From assembly GCA_012032345.1 (NCBI GenBank), contig JAAUQI010000013.1, forward strand, positions 33,552 through 97,551: DNA of 64,000 nucleotides. The letters run 5' to 3'. The position numbers and the translations under genes were made by a program. Positions 45,201 through 54,609 of this stretch are shown piece after piece. The notes below the pieces were generated by a model. That model was not told the origin of the DNA. It ran no database searches and was given only the letters and a program-made list of their open reading frames with translations. Position 1 is the first letter of the stretch, and each line of letters begins with the position of its first letter. The DNA is from Leptolyngbyaceae cyanobacterium RM1_1_2 (GTDB lineage: Bacteria; Cyanobacteriota; Cyanobacteriia; Phormidesmidales; Phormidesmidaceae).

Positions 45201-46202
45201 CTAAAAATGCTGGAATCCCTGCTCCAGAGAGAGCGTTTCGGCTGCCCTGCCGTTCTGGCTATCCCCCAGCGTCACAGCTGGTTCATCTGTGAAGGTTCCA
45301 ACAATCGCAGCGGGTTCTCCCACCTCGGCTACAAAGTCGGCAGCTAACTCAGGCGGCAAAGCCAGCACCAGTTCAAAATCTTCTCCACCATAGAGACACC
45401 AGTTCAGCGCTTCTGTCTCTGAGCGCCACTGTATCAGAGCCGGAGGCATCGGCAGTTGCGATCGCACTATCTGCGCCCCGACCTGACTCTCTCGACAGAT
45501 TTGCAATACGGCATTGGCTAATCCATCACTGCTGTCCATAGCGGCTATAGGGCGGCTGAGTAGCCCACAGACCTGCCAGAGGACGGGCAGCACGTCAAAA
45601 CGCGGCTGCGGACGCTGGTGGGCCTTGATGAGGCACTGCTGGTCTATAGCAGATAAAGTTGCGCCCTGAGACTGTAGCAGCAGCAGCTCCAGACCCGCCC
45701 GCGCCCCGCCATGATTGCCCGTCACCACAATCGCATCTCCGGCCAAGGCCGCCGATCGCCGCAGAATATGCTGGGGCCGCACCTGTCCTAGCGCGGTTAT
45801 GGAAACAGTAACAACCGGGGCGCGACAGAGATCGCCGCCTAAAATCACGCCCCCGTAGCGGCTGAGACAAGCGCCAATGCCCTGGTAAAACGGCCCAATC
45901 CAGTCCAAGGAAGTTGTTTCAGGCAGGCCCAGGCCCAGGGTAATGCCCAGCGGCTCCGCCCCCATCGCGGCCAGGTCAGATAGATTGGCTGCAGTTGCTC
46001 GCCAGCCGACGTCCTCAGGGCGGGTGGTGCGATCGCTAAAATGCACATCTTCTACTAGAACATCAGTGGTGACTACGAGCTGATAGCCGGGGGCAACCGA
46101 CAAAACAGCTCCATCATCGGCAAGGGCCTCTGCTGGACAAAATCGGCGCAGATACTGTAGCAACCCTATTTCGCCAAGCTGTTTTACCGTCGGAGAAGTC
46201 AT
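45201..46202 (-). CDS. thiL: Thiamine-monophosphate kinase
   Basis: 333 residues. ThiL phosphorylates thiamine monophosphate to the active diphosphate (last step of TPP synthesis). Motifs: ADDGAVLSV at the start (the usual form is GDDAA), TTDVLVEDVHF, AATAANLSDLAAMGAEP, GGDLCRAP, MDSSDGLA and YGGEDFELV. The end EQGFQHF is usual. No TPP riboswitch was seen. Transcribed towards DUF4230, with the hairpin region between. Confidence 0.93.
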   Translation of the reverse strand: MTSPTVKQLGEIGLLQYLRRFCPAEALADDGAVLSVAPGYQLVVTTDVLVEDVHFSDRTTRPEDVGWRATAANLSDLAAMGAEPLGITLGLGLPETTSLDWIGPFYQGIGACLSRYGGVILGGDLCRAPVVTVSITALGQVRPQHILRRSAALAGDAIVVTGNHGGARAGLELLLLQSQGATLSAIDQQCLIKAHQRPQPRFDVLPVLWQVCGLLSRPIAAMDSSDGLANAVLQICRESQVGAQIVRSQLPMPPALIQWRSETEALNWCLYGGEDFELVLALPPELAADFVAEVGEPAAIVGTFTDEPAVTLGDSQNGRAAETLSLEQGFQHF

Positions 46203-46219
46203 ACCAGTTTTGAGTGAAT

Positions 46220-46933
46220 TTAGTTTGTTTTGACAGACTCTGTGACCTTAGCCGTCAAAATTACCTGCATCTCCTGCATCAAAGCCTCTTGCTCCTGACG
46301 CAGGCTCTCTAGGCGGCTGAGAATTTCCAGCAGGCGGGTTTGCAGGTCAGGCTGCTTAGCCTGACGCTGTAGCGCATCTGCCCGTTTGAACCAGCCAAAG
46401 ACGCCTACGAGCAGCCAACGCATTAGCTGTAGCGGCAGGCGTAAAATGCCTACCCAAATCTGGCGAATAAACTGGGCGATCGCCCCTAGCAGTCCCCACA
46501 GCGAAAGCAAAGCAATCAGCACCAAAGCCGCCGCCCATAGCGGATGGCCCATTACCCAGCCAAGTGCCGGATGCTGAGCTATCCAGATTTGAGCTGAGCC
46601 TGCGATCGCCGACTGCACGCCACTGCTAAAACCGCTGATCGGCTTAGCCTTTGGCACGATTTCCTGAATCAAGCGCTGGGTCTGTGCTGCTGTTTCGCCC
46701 AGAGAGCGGCTAGCTTGCTCAAGGCTACCCGCAGCTCCGTTGGCGGCTCCAGTGACCATATCTGTCGCCTGCTCGGTGGCGGCTCCCACGGCAGCAGCGG
46801 CTTGGTCAGACAGGTGACTAAAACCCTCAGTAACGCGATCGCTCACCTCAATAGTAGAGGTTTTCAGCTCGGTTACAGTTTGATCTAAACTCTCTAAAGA
46901 GTTAGCTAAGCTCTCTTTAAAGCGATCGAACAT
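46220..46933 (-). CDS. Membrane protein with amphipathic helical ends, unknown
   Basis: 237 residues. The first 80 are rich in Ala/Thr/Ser amphipathic helix (LESLDQTVTELKTSTIEVSDRV, AAAAVGAATEQATDMV), similar to LEA- or apolipoprotein-like regions. One or two membrane helices lie in the middle (about 130-155, WAAALVLIALLSLWGLLGAIA), and the C-terminus is a coiled coil (LLEILSRLESLRQEQEALMQEM). A strong GGAGG ribosome site lies 5 bases before the ATG. Family not recognised. thiL follows 17 bases downstream, so the two are probably one operon. Confidence 0.72.
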   Translation of the reverse strand: MFDRFKESLANSLESLDQTVTELKTSTIEVSDRVTEGFSHLSDQAAAAVGAATEQATDMVTGAANGAAGSLEQASRSLGETAAQTQRLIQEIVPKAKPISGFSSGVQSAIAGSAQIWIAQHPALGWVMGHPLWAAALVLIALLSLWGLLGAIAQFIRQIWVGILRLPLQLMRWLLVGVFGWFKRADALQRQAKQPDLQTRLLEILSRLESLRQEQEALMQEMQVILTAKVTESVKTN

Positions 46934-46942
46934 AACGTCCTC

Positions 46943-47803
46943 CTAATTTTTGACCCCCGTTGCTGCAATCCCTTGAATAAACTGTCGCTGTCCCACCAAA
47001 AAGAGCAAGATGACAGGCAATGTAGCAATTACAACTGCGGCCATCAAAAGCGACCAGTCATTCGTAAACTGTTCCTGAAAAGCAGCAAGGGCCAGCTGTA
47101 CTGTCTGTAGCTCAGGTCGAGTTGTGAATACTAAAGGCTTAAATAGATCATTCCATTCACCTATAAAGGTAAACAGAAAAAGCGTCGTCAGGGCAGGGCG
47201 GGCAAGCGGTATCAGGATTTGCCACAGGATTTGCCAGCGATTAGCCCCATCTAAAGCTGCCGCTTCTTCAAGCTCCACAGGCACGGTTTGAAAATACTGG
47301 CGTAGCAAAAAAATGCCAAAGCCGTTGGCAGCCGTCGGTAGAATCAGGGCACCGTAAGTATTGATCAGATGTCCCCACTTTAAAACCAAGAAGATAGGAA
47401 TCACCAGCAGTTGAAAAGGGATGACCAACGTTGAAAGGATCGTCAGCAAAATGGCTTGTCGCCCGCGAAACTTTAGCCGTGCCAGAGCATACCCTGCCAG
47501 GGCTGACGTAAAAATCTGTAGCGCTGTAACGCTCAGCGCCACCAGCGTTGAGTTGAAATAAGCCCGCAAAAACTGTCCCTGATGCCAGGCACTCTTGTAG
47601 TGCCCCAAAAACCAGGTGCTCTCCGCAGCCTGATCCCCCGGAGCACCCGACGCGGAAAATGAGGCCACCACTACCACCGCCAGCGGCCATAGCACCAGCC
47701 CCGCCCCTACCAGCAACAAAACTAGATTCAGCCACCGCCACAGATCTAGCCTGCAGTTAGGGGAAGCTGTAACGGAGGAGGGGGAAGGAGCGGGAGAGAG
47801 CAT
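46943..47803 (-). CDS. Carbohydrate ABC transporter permease, MalG type (orphan)
   Basis: 286 residues from ATG 47803; a GTG at 47857 is possible. Six hydrophobic helices. The cytoplasmic EAA loop (EEAAALDGANRWQILWQILIPLARP) is the ATPase-contact motif of importer permeases of the MalG/UgpE type. No partner permease, solute-binding protein or ATPase is adjacent, so the sugar cannot be inferred; shared ATPases are common for this class. It lies 9 bases upstream of the amphipathic-helix membrane gene on the same strand, so it heads the possible operon with thiL. Confidence 0.9.
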   Translation of the reverse strand: MLSPAPSPSSVTASPNCRLDLWRWLNLVLLLVGAGLVLWPLAVVVVASFSASGAPGDQAAESTWFLGHYKSAWHQGQFLRAYFNSTLVALSVTALQIFTSALAGYALARLKFRGRQAILLTILSTLVIPFQLLVIPIFLVLKWGHLINTYGALILPTAANGFGIFLLRQYFQTVPVELEEAAALDGANRWQILWQILIPLARPALTTLFLFTFIGEWNDLFKPLVFTTRPELQTVQLALAAFQEQFTNDWSLLMAAVVIATLPVILLFLVGQRQFIQGIAATGVKN

Positions 47804-47857
47804 AGAATTGCTGAGAGTCTCTGCTTGTAGTCGTTTCAGGCTGTTGGTAACGAACAC

Positions 47858-48055
47858 GCCTCGGCTAGATTTTGTAGCTATGATGAATCTATCCCTTAGC
47901 TGGTTGATATCACACGATGAACGCTATAGGGTGTAAAGTGTGATTTTAGGTGTAAGGAATTCGGAAGCCTTATAGACAAGATCTAGATAAGATCCGTAGT
48001 TCCTTGTATTTAGCACAGATTGATTCTACTTTGTAACGCAGGGATAGTTAAGGAT
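47858..48055. promoter_or_regulatory. Region with the ado promoter
   Basis: 198 bases between the permease start and ado, which diverge. The 3' end has AAGGAT close before the ado ATG. A clear -10/-35 pair was not found. Confidence 0.35.
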
Positions 48056-48751
48056 ATGCCGCAGCTTGAAGCCAGCTCCACGATTGACTTTCACAGCGAA
48101 GTTTACAAGGACGCCTACAGCCGGATTAATGCCATTGTGATTGAAGGTGAGCTGGAAGCCAATGGTAACTATAAGCAACTGGCTGAAAGCTTACCGGACG
48201 ACCAGGCTGAACTGATAAAGCTAGCCAAAATGGAGCTTCGCCATATGAAGGGGTTCCAAGCCTGTGGTAAGAATCTGAACGTCTCGCCGGACATGGAGTT
48301 TGCTCAAAAGTTTTTCTCCGAACTCCACAACAACTTTCAAGCAGCCTGGCAAGACGGTCGTATTATCACCTGCTTGCTAATTCAGTCTCTGATTATTGAA
48401 ACCTTTGCGATCGCTGCCTACAACATCTACATTCCCGTCGCCGATGATTTTGCCCGCAAAATAACTGAAGGCGTCGTTAAGGATGAGTACCAGCATCTAA
48501 ACTACGGTGAGCAGTGGTTGAAAGCCAACTTTGAATCAGCTAAAGCTGAACTTGAGGTCGCCAACCGCCAAAATCTGCCCCTGGTTTGGAAAATGCTCAA
48601 TCAGGTAGCGACAGATGCAGAAGTTTTAGGTATGGAAAAAGATGCCCTGGTTGAAGACTTCATGATTACCTACGGCGAAGCCCTCGCCAACATTGGCTTC
48701 AACAACCGCGAAGTCATGCGGCTCTCGGCACAGGGATTAGCTGTTGTCTAG
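48056..48751 (+). CDS. ado: Aldehyde-deformylating oxygenase (alkane synthesis)
   Basis: 231 residues, the exact usual length, from ATG 48056; a longer frame adds 12 residues and is not expected. It turns fatty aldehydes into alkanes plus formate, using a di-iron centre and ferredoxin. Ligands: Glu32 and Glu60/His63 ([10 protein letters not shown]), Glu in [15 protein letters not shown] and EYQH with Glu/His. The [32 protein letters not shown] block is intact. The aar gene follows 191 bases downstream. The whole length reads without breaks. Confidence 0.97.
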   Translation: MPQLEASSTIDFHSEVYKDAYSRINAIVIEGELEANGNYKQLAESLPDDQAELIKLAKMELRHMKGFQACGKNLNVSPDMEFAQKFFSELHNNFQAAWQDGRIITCLLIQSLIIETFAIAAYNIYIPVADDFARKITEGVVKDEYQHLNYGEQWLKANFESAKAELEVANRQNLPLVWKMLNQVATDAEVLGMEKDALVEDFMITYGEALANIGFNNREVMRLSAQGLAVV

Positions 48752-48871
48752 ACACTGCCAGTCTTGGCTGTGCTTCTGCGGATCTTATCGGCGTCTTATA
48801 CCACCGTTTGCAACAGCGATCGGGTTTGGCTGCACAGGCGCGTTGCAGTCAAACTCTAGGTGCTGCGCTGC

Positions 48872-48889
48872 AGGCTCTTTAGTGAGCCT
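48872..48889 (+). other. Hairpin AGGCTC-TTTAGT-GAGCCT upstream of aar
   Basis: A perfect 6-base stem lies 5 bases before ATG 48895. In a transcript it would cover the ribosome site of that ATG. This favours the internal ATG 48943 as the real aar start, or suggests translation control. Confidence 0.35.
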
Positions 48890-48942
48890 AAGCTATGTCC
48901 TTTCATGCGCCTGACTCACAGGTCTTTAGTAACCAATCAAGA

Positions 48943-49899
48943 ATGTTCGGTTTAATTGGTCATCTTACGAGTTTAGAACATGCCCAGTCTGTTGCTAGAG
49001 ATTTGGGTTATCCAGAATATGCTGATCAAGGACTTGATTTTTGGTGCAGCGCTCCACCCCAAATTGTGGATACCATCAGAGTCAAAAGCGCTACCGGGCA
49101 GGTGATCGAAGGACGCTATGTAGAATCTTGCTTTTTGCCTGAGATGCTAGCAGCGCGGCGGATTAAAGCAGCCACTCGAAAAATTATCAATGCTATGGCC
49201 CACGCCCAAAAGCATGGCGTTGACATTACAGCCCTAGGCGGATTTTCTTCGATTATCTTTGAAAATTTTAATCTGAATCAAATTCATCAGGTTCGCAACA
49301 TCAAGTTAGATTTCCATCGCTTCACCACAGGTAACACCCATACGGCCTACATTATCTGCCGACAGGTAGAACAAGCCTCTAGAAAGTTAGGAATCGAGCT
49401 ATCCCGCGCCACCGTGGCGGTCTGTGGGGCCACCGGAGATATTGGTAGCGCTGTTTGTCAGTGGCTCAACGCCCGCACCGATATTCAAGACCTGCTGCTA
49501 ATTGCCCGCAATCAGGAAAGAATTCAGCAGCTTCAAGATCGTCTAGGTCGCGGCAAAGCGATGACCCTGGAAGAAGCCCTGCCTCAGGCTGATATCGTGG
49601 TCTGGGTTGCGAGTATGCCCAAAGGTGTCGAGATTGAGGCGGCAGCTCTCAAGCAGCCCTGTCTGATGGTGGATGGCGGGTATCCTAAAAACCTGGCTAC
49701 TCGGTTTAACCATCCGGCAGTTCATGTCCTCAAAGGCGGTATCGTCGAGCATTCTTTAGATATTGACTGGCGCATCATGAATATTGTCAATATGGACGTT
49801 CCCGCCCGTCAGCTATTTGCCTGCTTTGCCGAATCCATGCTGCTGGAGTTTGAGAAGTGGTACACCAACTTCTCTTGGGACGAAACCAGATTACGCTAG
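48943..49899 (+). CDS. aar: Long-chain acyl-ACP reductase, frameshifted at the C-terminus
   Basis: From ATG 48943 ([15 protein letters not shown]) 318 residues as read; an in-frame ATG at 48895 adds 16. AAR reduces acyl-ACP to fatty aldehyde for ADO. Motifs: [34 protein letters not shown], the active-site Cys in [10 protein letters not shown]. At the GGG run 49877-49879 the frame changes: as read it ends [10 protein letters not shown], but one more G gives [16 protein letters not shown] and the normal ending GFRPLLTFG at 49967, for 341 residues in all. The defect is probably an indel error or a recent mutation. Confidence 0.93.
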   Translation: MFGLIGHLTSLEHAQSVARDLGYPEYADQGLDFWCSAPPQIVDTIRVKSATGQVIEGRYVESCFLPEMLAARRIKAATRKIINAMAHAQKHGVDITALGGFSSIIFENFNLNQIHQVRNIKLDFHRFTTGNTHTAYIICRQVEQASRKLGIELSRATVAVCGATGDIGSAVCQWLNARTDIQDLLLIARNQERIQQLQDRLGRGKAMTLEEALPQADIVVWVASMPKGVEIEAAALKQPCLMVDGGYPKNLATRFNHPAVHVLKGGIVEHSLDIDWRIMNIVNMDVPARQLFACFAESMLLEFEKWYTNFSWDETRLR

Positions 49900-49967
49900 A
49901 AAAAATGGATCAAATTGGTCAGTCTTCGGTTAAACACGGTTTTAGGCCCTTGCTGACTTTCGGATAG
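49880..49967 (+). other. Displaced C-terminal codons of aar (next reading frame)
   Basis: Read in the +1 frame after the GGG run, this stretch encodes [20 protein letters not shown] and then FRPLLTFG-stop. It matches the conserved end of acyl-ACP reductases (NQITIEKMEAIGEASVRHGF in the PCC 7942 protein, from memory). Confidence 0.8.
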
Positions 49968-50084
49968 GTGCCAGACTGCTGGGTTAGTGCTGGCCTTCAC
50001 AGGTTGACTGCACCCGCAGCCTGGGCTGAAAAAATTTAGCTGCTATCGATGCAGGTTGTGTGCGCTGTCGCTAATTTTTAAGCT

Positions 50085-51065
50085 ATGCCGACTACTGAAC
50101 GTAAGCCGATTTTATTAGAGTTTGAAAAGCCCCTGGTAGATCTGGAGGCCCGCATTGCCCAAATTCGTCATCTGGCAGAAGAAAATGATGTTGACGTCTC
50201 AGCCGAGATTCATCAGCTTGAATCTCGTGCTACTCAGCTACGTCAGGAAATTTTTACCAGTCTTTCACCCGCTCAGCGCCTCCAGGTAGCTCGGCATCCC
50301 CGGCGACCCAGCACGCTGGACTACGTGCAGGCGATTAGCGATGAATGGATTGAGCTACACGGCGATCGCCGCTCTGGTAAAGACGATCCGGCTCTAGTGA
50401 CCGGGATTGCCCGCTTTGCAGGCCGTCCGGTGATGATGCTAGGCCACCAGAAAGGACGCGATACCAAAGATAATGTCACCCGCAACTTTGGCATGGCTTC
50501 GCCGGGGGGCTATCGCAAGGCCATGCGGATGATGGAACATGCCGATCGCTTTGGTATGCCTATTTTTTGCTTCATCGACACGCCAGGAGCCTATCCGGGC
50601 TACGAGGCTGAAGAGATGGGACAGGGCGAAGCGATCGCTTACAATCTGCGAGAAATGTTCAGGCTGAGCGTACCGATTATCTGTACCGTCATCGGAGAAG
50701 GCGGCTCGGGCGGGGCACTCGGCATTGGCGTCGGCGATCGCCTGCTGATGTTTGAGCATTCTGTCTACACCGTTGCCAGTCCTGAAGCCTGCGCGGCGAT
50801 TCTCTGGAAAGACGCAGGCCGTGCGGCTCAGGCTGCCGAAGCCCTCAAAATTACTGCCCTTGATCTCAAAAATCTAGGTATCTTAGATGAACTGCTGCCA
50901 GAACCGATTGGAGGGGCACACTCCGCCCCCGTAGAAGCGGCTGAGAATCTAAAAAAAGCGCTGCTGCGAAACCTCAATGAGCTACTAAGATTTACTCCTC
51001 AGGAGCGTTGCGACCTGCGTTACCAAAAATTTCGCCAGATTGGGATGTTCTCTCAGGAAGACTAG
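50085..51065 (+). CDS. accA: Acetyl-CoA carboxylase carboxyltransferase alpha subunit
   Basis: 326 residues, normal for cyanobacteria. With AccD it moves the carboxyl group from biotin to acetyl-CoA, the committed step of fatty acid synthesis. Signatures: [57 protein letters not shown] and [15 protein letters not shown]. It sits next to aar, so precursor supply and alkane output are neighbours. The gap from the aar end is about 117 bases. Start ATG 50085. Confidence 0.97.
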   Translation: MPTTERKPILLEFEKPLVDLEARIAQIRHLAEENDVDVSAEIHQLESRATQLRQEIFTSLSPAQRLQVARHPRRPSTLDYVQAISDEWIELHGDRRSGKDDPALVTGIARFAGRPVMMLGHQKGRDTKDNVTRNFGMASPGGYRKAMRMMEHADRFGMPIFCFIDTPGAYPGYEAEEMGQGEAIAYNLREMFRLSVPIICTVIGEGGSGGALGIGVGDRLLMFEHSVYTVASPEACAAILWKDAGRAAQAAEALKITALDLKNLGILDELLPEPIGGAHSAPVEAAENLKKALLRNLNELLRFTPQERCDLRYQKFRQIGMFSQED

Positions 51066-51411
51066 TAAAGTCGATGAGACCGTAACCTTAATTTGGCGAA
51101 ACCGTTATTGATGCCGTCATTAATACTGAGAGAAATATGAGAATTTGGGGGGTTTTTCTTAACCTTTGTTAACATATAGTAGGCTTCGGCTGTAAGGGCT
51201 GCTTTTTGGCAGTTCTAGCCTGTATGTGAGTAATCGAACTGAAGCAGGTCAGAGCTTAACAAGTACCAAAAGAGCTAGATGCTAAAAGCAATCAGGCTCA
51301 AGGCCGAAAGCTACAGGTCAGGTTGTTGAGAAGCATGATTAAGGCACGAGCGTTTGGTGGCCATAGCTTGTATAGAACCTGCCCTGATGTACGCCATTTA
51401 TGGAGTAGTCA
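51066..51411. promoter_or_regulatory. Gap before the SDR gene with a likely promoter
   Basis: 346 bases. CTTAACC and TTTGTTAACA (a TGTTAACA palindrome at 51167-51174) are followed directly by TATAGT (51175-51180), a good -10 box. The rest is unassigned. No gene is seen. Confidence 0.35.
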
Positions 51412-52137
51412 ATGCATTCTTCTGAAACCCGACGGGCACTCATTACCGGAGCTAGCAGCGGTATTGGTAAAGCAACTGCGCTTGCTTTTGCCCAGCATGG
51501 CTTTGATCTGGCCTTGGTGAGTCGTTCTGAGTCTAAATTGGCGGCAGTAGCCGCACAGGCTGAGGCTAGTGGAGTTATGTCCAGACCCTATGCGATCGAT
51601 TTGGCTCAGCTTGATCAGGTCAAACCGCAGCTAGAAACTTTGCTGGCTGATTTTGGCCCCATTGATGTTTTGGTCAACAACGCTGGAATGGGCTACACCT
51701 GCTCACTAGCAGATACGCCTTTGAGCGACTGGCAGCAGGTGATTGACTTAAATCTCACCAGCGTTTTTCAGTGTGTGCAGGCGGTTTTGCCCGGTATGCG
51801 CGATCGCCAGCAGGGTCTGATTATCAACGTTGCTTCGATCGCCGCCGACCAGACATTTCCCGAATGGGGAGCCTACAGCGTCAGTAAGGCTGGAGTGCTA
51901 GCGCTGGCGCGGGTGTTAGCAACTGAGGAGTGTCAGCACGGCATTCGGGTGGCAACGATTTGCCCTGGTGCTGTCAATACCGAAATTTGGGATACTGAAA
52001 CCGTCAACGCCGACTTTGATCGCTCTGCCATGCTAACCCCCGAAGCCGTGGCTGATACAATTCTGCAAATGGCTCTGCTGCCTAGATCTGCCATCATTGA
52101 CAAACTCACTCTCATGCCCAGCGGTGGTACGCTGTAG
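51412..52137 (+). CDS. Short-chain dehydrogenase/reductase (SDR)
   Basis: 241 residues. Classical SDR: ITGASSGIGKA at residues 10-20, VNNAGMG, the Ser in VASIAADQ, and YSVSK with Tyr and Lys. The NAD(P) choice is not clear. In cyanobacteria an SDR sits in the same place next to the alkane genes; it might handle fatty alcohols or aldehydes, but this is inference from position. Start ATG 51412, followed 60 bases downstream by folE. Confidence 0.9.
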   Translation: MHSSETRRALITGASSGIGKATALAFAQHGFDLALVSRSESKLAAVAAQAEASGVMSRPYAIDLAQLDQVKPQLETLLADFGPIDVLVNNAGMGYTCSLADTPLSDWQQVIDLNLTSVFQCVQAVLPGMRDRQQGLIINVASIAADQTFPEWGAYSVSKAGVLALARVLATEECQHGIRVATICPGAVNTEIWDTETVNADFDRSAMLTPEAVADTILQMALLPRSAIIDKLTLMPSGGTL

Positions 52138-52197
52138 CCCCCGTCATTGACTTTCTTGTACTTCTCGGTTTTTGGAAATTCTGAACCTAAATTGATT

Positions 52198-52935
52198 ATG
52201 ACTATTACGTCTTCAAACTCTAGCAACGGCGGCAATCCTTCATCTGCACCAAATTCACCTGAGAACTTGACTGCCACCGATTTGCTCACTAAAAAGCCAG
52301 CGGCGCGTCCCGATCGCAATACTATCAACGGGGAAAACGCTCAGCTCAAGCCTACCGATGACACCGTAAAAGCAGACATGATGGAGGCCGTTCGCACGCT
52401 GCTAACCTCAGTGGGTGAAGATCCCAATCGGGAAGGCTTGCTGAAAACGCCAAAGCGAGTTGCCGAAGCCATGCGCTTTTTGACAAGTGGCTACAATCAG
52501 TCTTTAGAAGAGCTGGTCAACGGCGCTATTTTCGACGAAGGCCACAACGAAATGGTGCTGGTGCGCGACATCAACGCTTTTAGCCTGTGTGAACATCACA
52601 TGCTGCCTTTTATGGGCCGAGTTCATGTCGCTTATATTCCTAAAGAGCGGGTCGTTGGCCTTAGCAAGCTAGCCCGCATCGTTGAAATGTACTCCCGACG
52701 TCTGCAGGTGCAGGAGCGCCTCACCCGTCAGATCGCTGAAGCCGTTCAGGAGATTCTCGATCCGCAGGGAGTTGCCGTGGTTATGGAAGCCAGCCACATG
52801 TGCATGGTCATGCGCGGTGTGCAAAAGCCGGGTTCCTGGACAGTGACCAGCGCTATGCTGGGTGTCTTTCAAGAAGACCAAAAGACCCGTGAGGAGTATC
52901 TGAGTCTCATTCGCCACCAGCCCTCCTTCTTCTAG
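52198..52935 (+). CDS. folE: GTP cyclohydrolase I
   Basis: 245 residues from ATG 52198; a TTG 51 bases upstream is not expected. It makes dihydroneopterin triphosphate for folate and pterins. The first 55 residues are polar and family-atypical; the catalytic core has [28 protein letters not shown] (Zn Cys and His), [21 protein letters not shown] and a second Cys in [15 protein letters not shown]. It follows the SDR gene and ends in a strong terminator. Confidence 0.96.
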   Translation: MTITSSNSSNGGNPSSAPNSPENLTATDLLTKKPAARPDRNTINGENAQLKPTDDTVKADMMEAVRTLLTSVGEDPNREGLLKTPKRVAEAMRFLTSGYNQSLEELVNGAIFDEGHNEMVLVRDINAFSLCEHHMLPFMGRVHVAYIPKERVVGLSKLARIVEMYSRRLQVQERLTRQIAEAVQEILDPQGVAVVMEASHMCMVMRGVQKPGSWTVTSAMLGVFQEDQKTREEYLSLIRHQPSFF

Positions 52936-52947
52936 GGTTCTATGAAA

Positions 52948-52980
52948 GTTTTTTGAGGATGTGGCAAACCCTCAAAAAAC
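52948..52980 (+). terminator. Strong hairpin terminator after folE
   Basis: GTTTTTTGAGG / CCTCAAAAAAC form a perfect 11-base stem with an 11-base loop, 13 bases after the folE stop. The T-rich and A-rich arms could serve both strands. Repeat copy 5 starts 7 bases downstream. Confidence 0.7.
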
Positions 52981-52986
52981 AACTAA

Positions 52987-53096
52987 CTAGTGCAGCGTCA
53001 ACACCTAATGCTGGGGTAATGCATAGTTCGTAGTTAGCGCTTCAGCGCTAAAGCACCGACTACCAACCCTAATTTCTAGCTGTGACAATGTGCCAG
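52987..53096. repeat. CTAG-bounded palindromic repeat element, copy 5 (110 bp)
   Basis: CTAGTGCAGCGTCAACACC at the left and, on the other strand, CTGGCACATTGTCACAGC at the right. The core TAGTTAGCGCTTCAGCGCTA and then AAGCACCGACTAC is shared with the other copies. The right end has CCAG where others have CTAG. Closely similar to copy 2. Confidence 0.65.
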
Positions 53097-53190
53097 CCCA
53101 GTTCTGACATAGCCAGACCCTGCTTAACTGGCTGCTTAGCTGGCCGCTCAACCGACCAGATTGTTGAAGTTTGCCCCTGGTATCTCTCTG

Positions 53191-53850
53191 CTAGATCTGA
53201 TCTCGAATTGGCGAGTCGGAAGCCTGCAACTGCTCAAATAGCTGTGCTACCTGGGTTAAATCCTTGTCGCCGGGGGAGTGCTCTACCCCACTGGAGAGAT
53301 CGATACCTGCCGGGGAAAGCTGCCGCAAAGCCACCAAAATATTTTTAGGATTAAGCCCCCCGGCAAGCAGCCAGGGGCTAGCGGGCTGAAACAACTGCAG
53401 CGATCGCCAGTCTAAGGTTTTTCCGGTGCCGCCTAGCTGCTGGGGATGGTAGGCATCTAAGAGCAGCGTATCGACGACCGAACAGTAGACCTCAGTTTGC
53501 GCCAGCTCTGGGGCTGAGCGAATCCGAAAAGCTTTAATCAGTTCTAAATCAGGGAATCGCTGCCGCAAAAGCTGACAAAACTGCGGAGACTCTTGGCCGT
53601 GTAGCTGAATGGCGCTGAGGGGCGCGATCGCCAGGGTAGCTTCAACCTGCGCCAGGGTTGGATTGGCAAAAACCCCAACGCGATCGGGTGGATTTTCCTG
53701 GGGTAGAGCCGCAATCATCGTCTCTATCTGTGCCGGGGTGACATAGCGAGGCGAAGCGGCTACACAGATAAAACCAAGAGAACTGGCTCCTAACTCCGCG
53801 ATCGCACGGGCCTGAACTGGCTGAGTAAGGCCGCAAATTTTAATCCGCAT
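53191..53850 (-). CDS. trpF: Phosphoribosylanthranilate isomerase
   Basis: 219 residues. It isomerises N-(5-phosphoribosyl)anthranilate in tryptophan synthesis. The start [10 protein letters not shown] has the catalytic Cys; [36 protein letters not shown] with Asp, the [10 protein letters not shown] phosphate loop and [16 protein letters not shown] follow in order. Other trp genes are not in the window. Start ATG 53850. Its upstream gap is about 400 bases. Confidence 0.94.
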   Translation of the reverse strand: MRIKICGLTQPVQARAIAELGASSLGFICVAASPRYVTPAQIETMIAALPQENPPDRVGVFANPTLAQVEATLAIAPLSAIQLHGQESPQFCQLLRQRFPDLELIKAFRIRSAPELAQTEVYCSVVDTLLLDAYHPQQLGGTGKTLDWRSLQLFQPASPWLLAGGLNPKNILVALRQLSPAGIDLSSGVEHSPGDKDLTQVAQLFEQLQASDSPIRDQI

Positions 53851-54249
53851 CAGGCTCTAGACAACAGTGTCATCAGTGATACCACAGCGTTGTTCAGGGA
53901 TAGCTGTCTTAAATAGTTTACTAGGACAAGCCTGAACTCATCACGACAGGTAAAATTATAAGTGCTCTTGGGAGTGCCTGATTGTCAAAGACTCATGAAA
54001 AAGTCACTGTTCACGCAATCTGATTTTTTATCTCTGCTAAGCAGGCAAGCACAATAATCTTGCAGACGGTTTTTTCCTGGCACAGACACGTTGCTTAGGC
54101 GCAGCCGTAAGCCTGACGGCTGCGCTCAACCCTCGACTTCCGGCATGAGAGCAATCTAGCTGATTGAGCGGAGTCGTAATCAGCGACCGGTTTGACCTTT
54201 AATTAGGCCCAGTACTGACAACGTCCCCTTATCTGTTTGGAACCCTGGC
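53851..54249. other. Divergent gap with a strong hairpin
   Basis: 399 bases between the starts of trpF and the DUF6464 gene, so two promoters are expected. GCGCAGCCGT-AAGCCTG-ACGGCTGCGC (54099-54125) is a perfect 10-base stem with a 7-base loop, GC-rich. It could be a small RNA terminator or a regulatory hairpin; no T-run follows. No gene is seen. Confidence 0.4.
54099..54125 (+). other. GC-rich perfect hairpin
   Basis: A 10-base stem (GCGCAGCCGT / ACGGCTGCGC) with a 7-base loop, about 125 bases before the DUF6464 start. It might belong to an unannotated RNA or a 5' leader. There is no support beyond the structure. Confidence 0.35.
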
Positions 54250-54609
54250 ATGGAGCAAAACTTACTACCTACAGAGCTGATTTTGAACCATTCCCAGCAG
54301 TCCCTCGGCAACCTTTACATCGCTTGGACGCCTCAGCCGGGAGCCTGCGTTGATTTTGACGGCCAAACTTACGCGGTTCTAGAGCGCCGCCATCGCTACC
54401 AGCTTAAAGCTAACCGCTATTGCTTAAGCAAAATTACTCTTTATGTCCAGGTAGCCAAGTCCTCTGAAGAAATAAGTCTAGTTGGCGATCGCTGGGTGAT
54501 TGGCAATATTAGATGTCGCTACAACGCGGGTTCAGAACTGCTGCGCTGCGCGGTCAATCCGGCTGGTCCCTGCCAGGAGTGCAACAGCTATCAGCCTGCT
54601 TCAGACTAA
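54250..54609 (+). CDS. DUF6464-like small cyanobacterial protein
   Basis: 119 residues. [37 protein letters not shown] and a C-terminal [19 protein letters not shown] block with CQEC cysteines ([21 protein letters not shown]) match my memory of the DUF6464 family. Function unknown; the cysteines could bind a metal. The stop overlaps the stop of the convergent fmt gene by 9 bases. Confidence 0.72.
   Translation: MEQNLLPTELILNHSQQSLGNLYIAWTPQPGACVDFDGQTYAVLERRHRYQLKANRYCLSKITLYVQVAKSSEEISLVGDRWVIGNIRCRYNAGSELLRCAVNPAGPCQECNSYQPASD

Noticed and set aside
45092..45292. Open frame of 66 residues near thiL
   Set aside because: It runs through the palindromic IS-like end and into the thiL 3' end on the other strand; no protein features.
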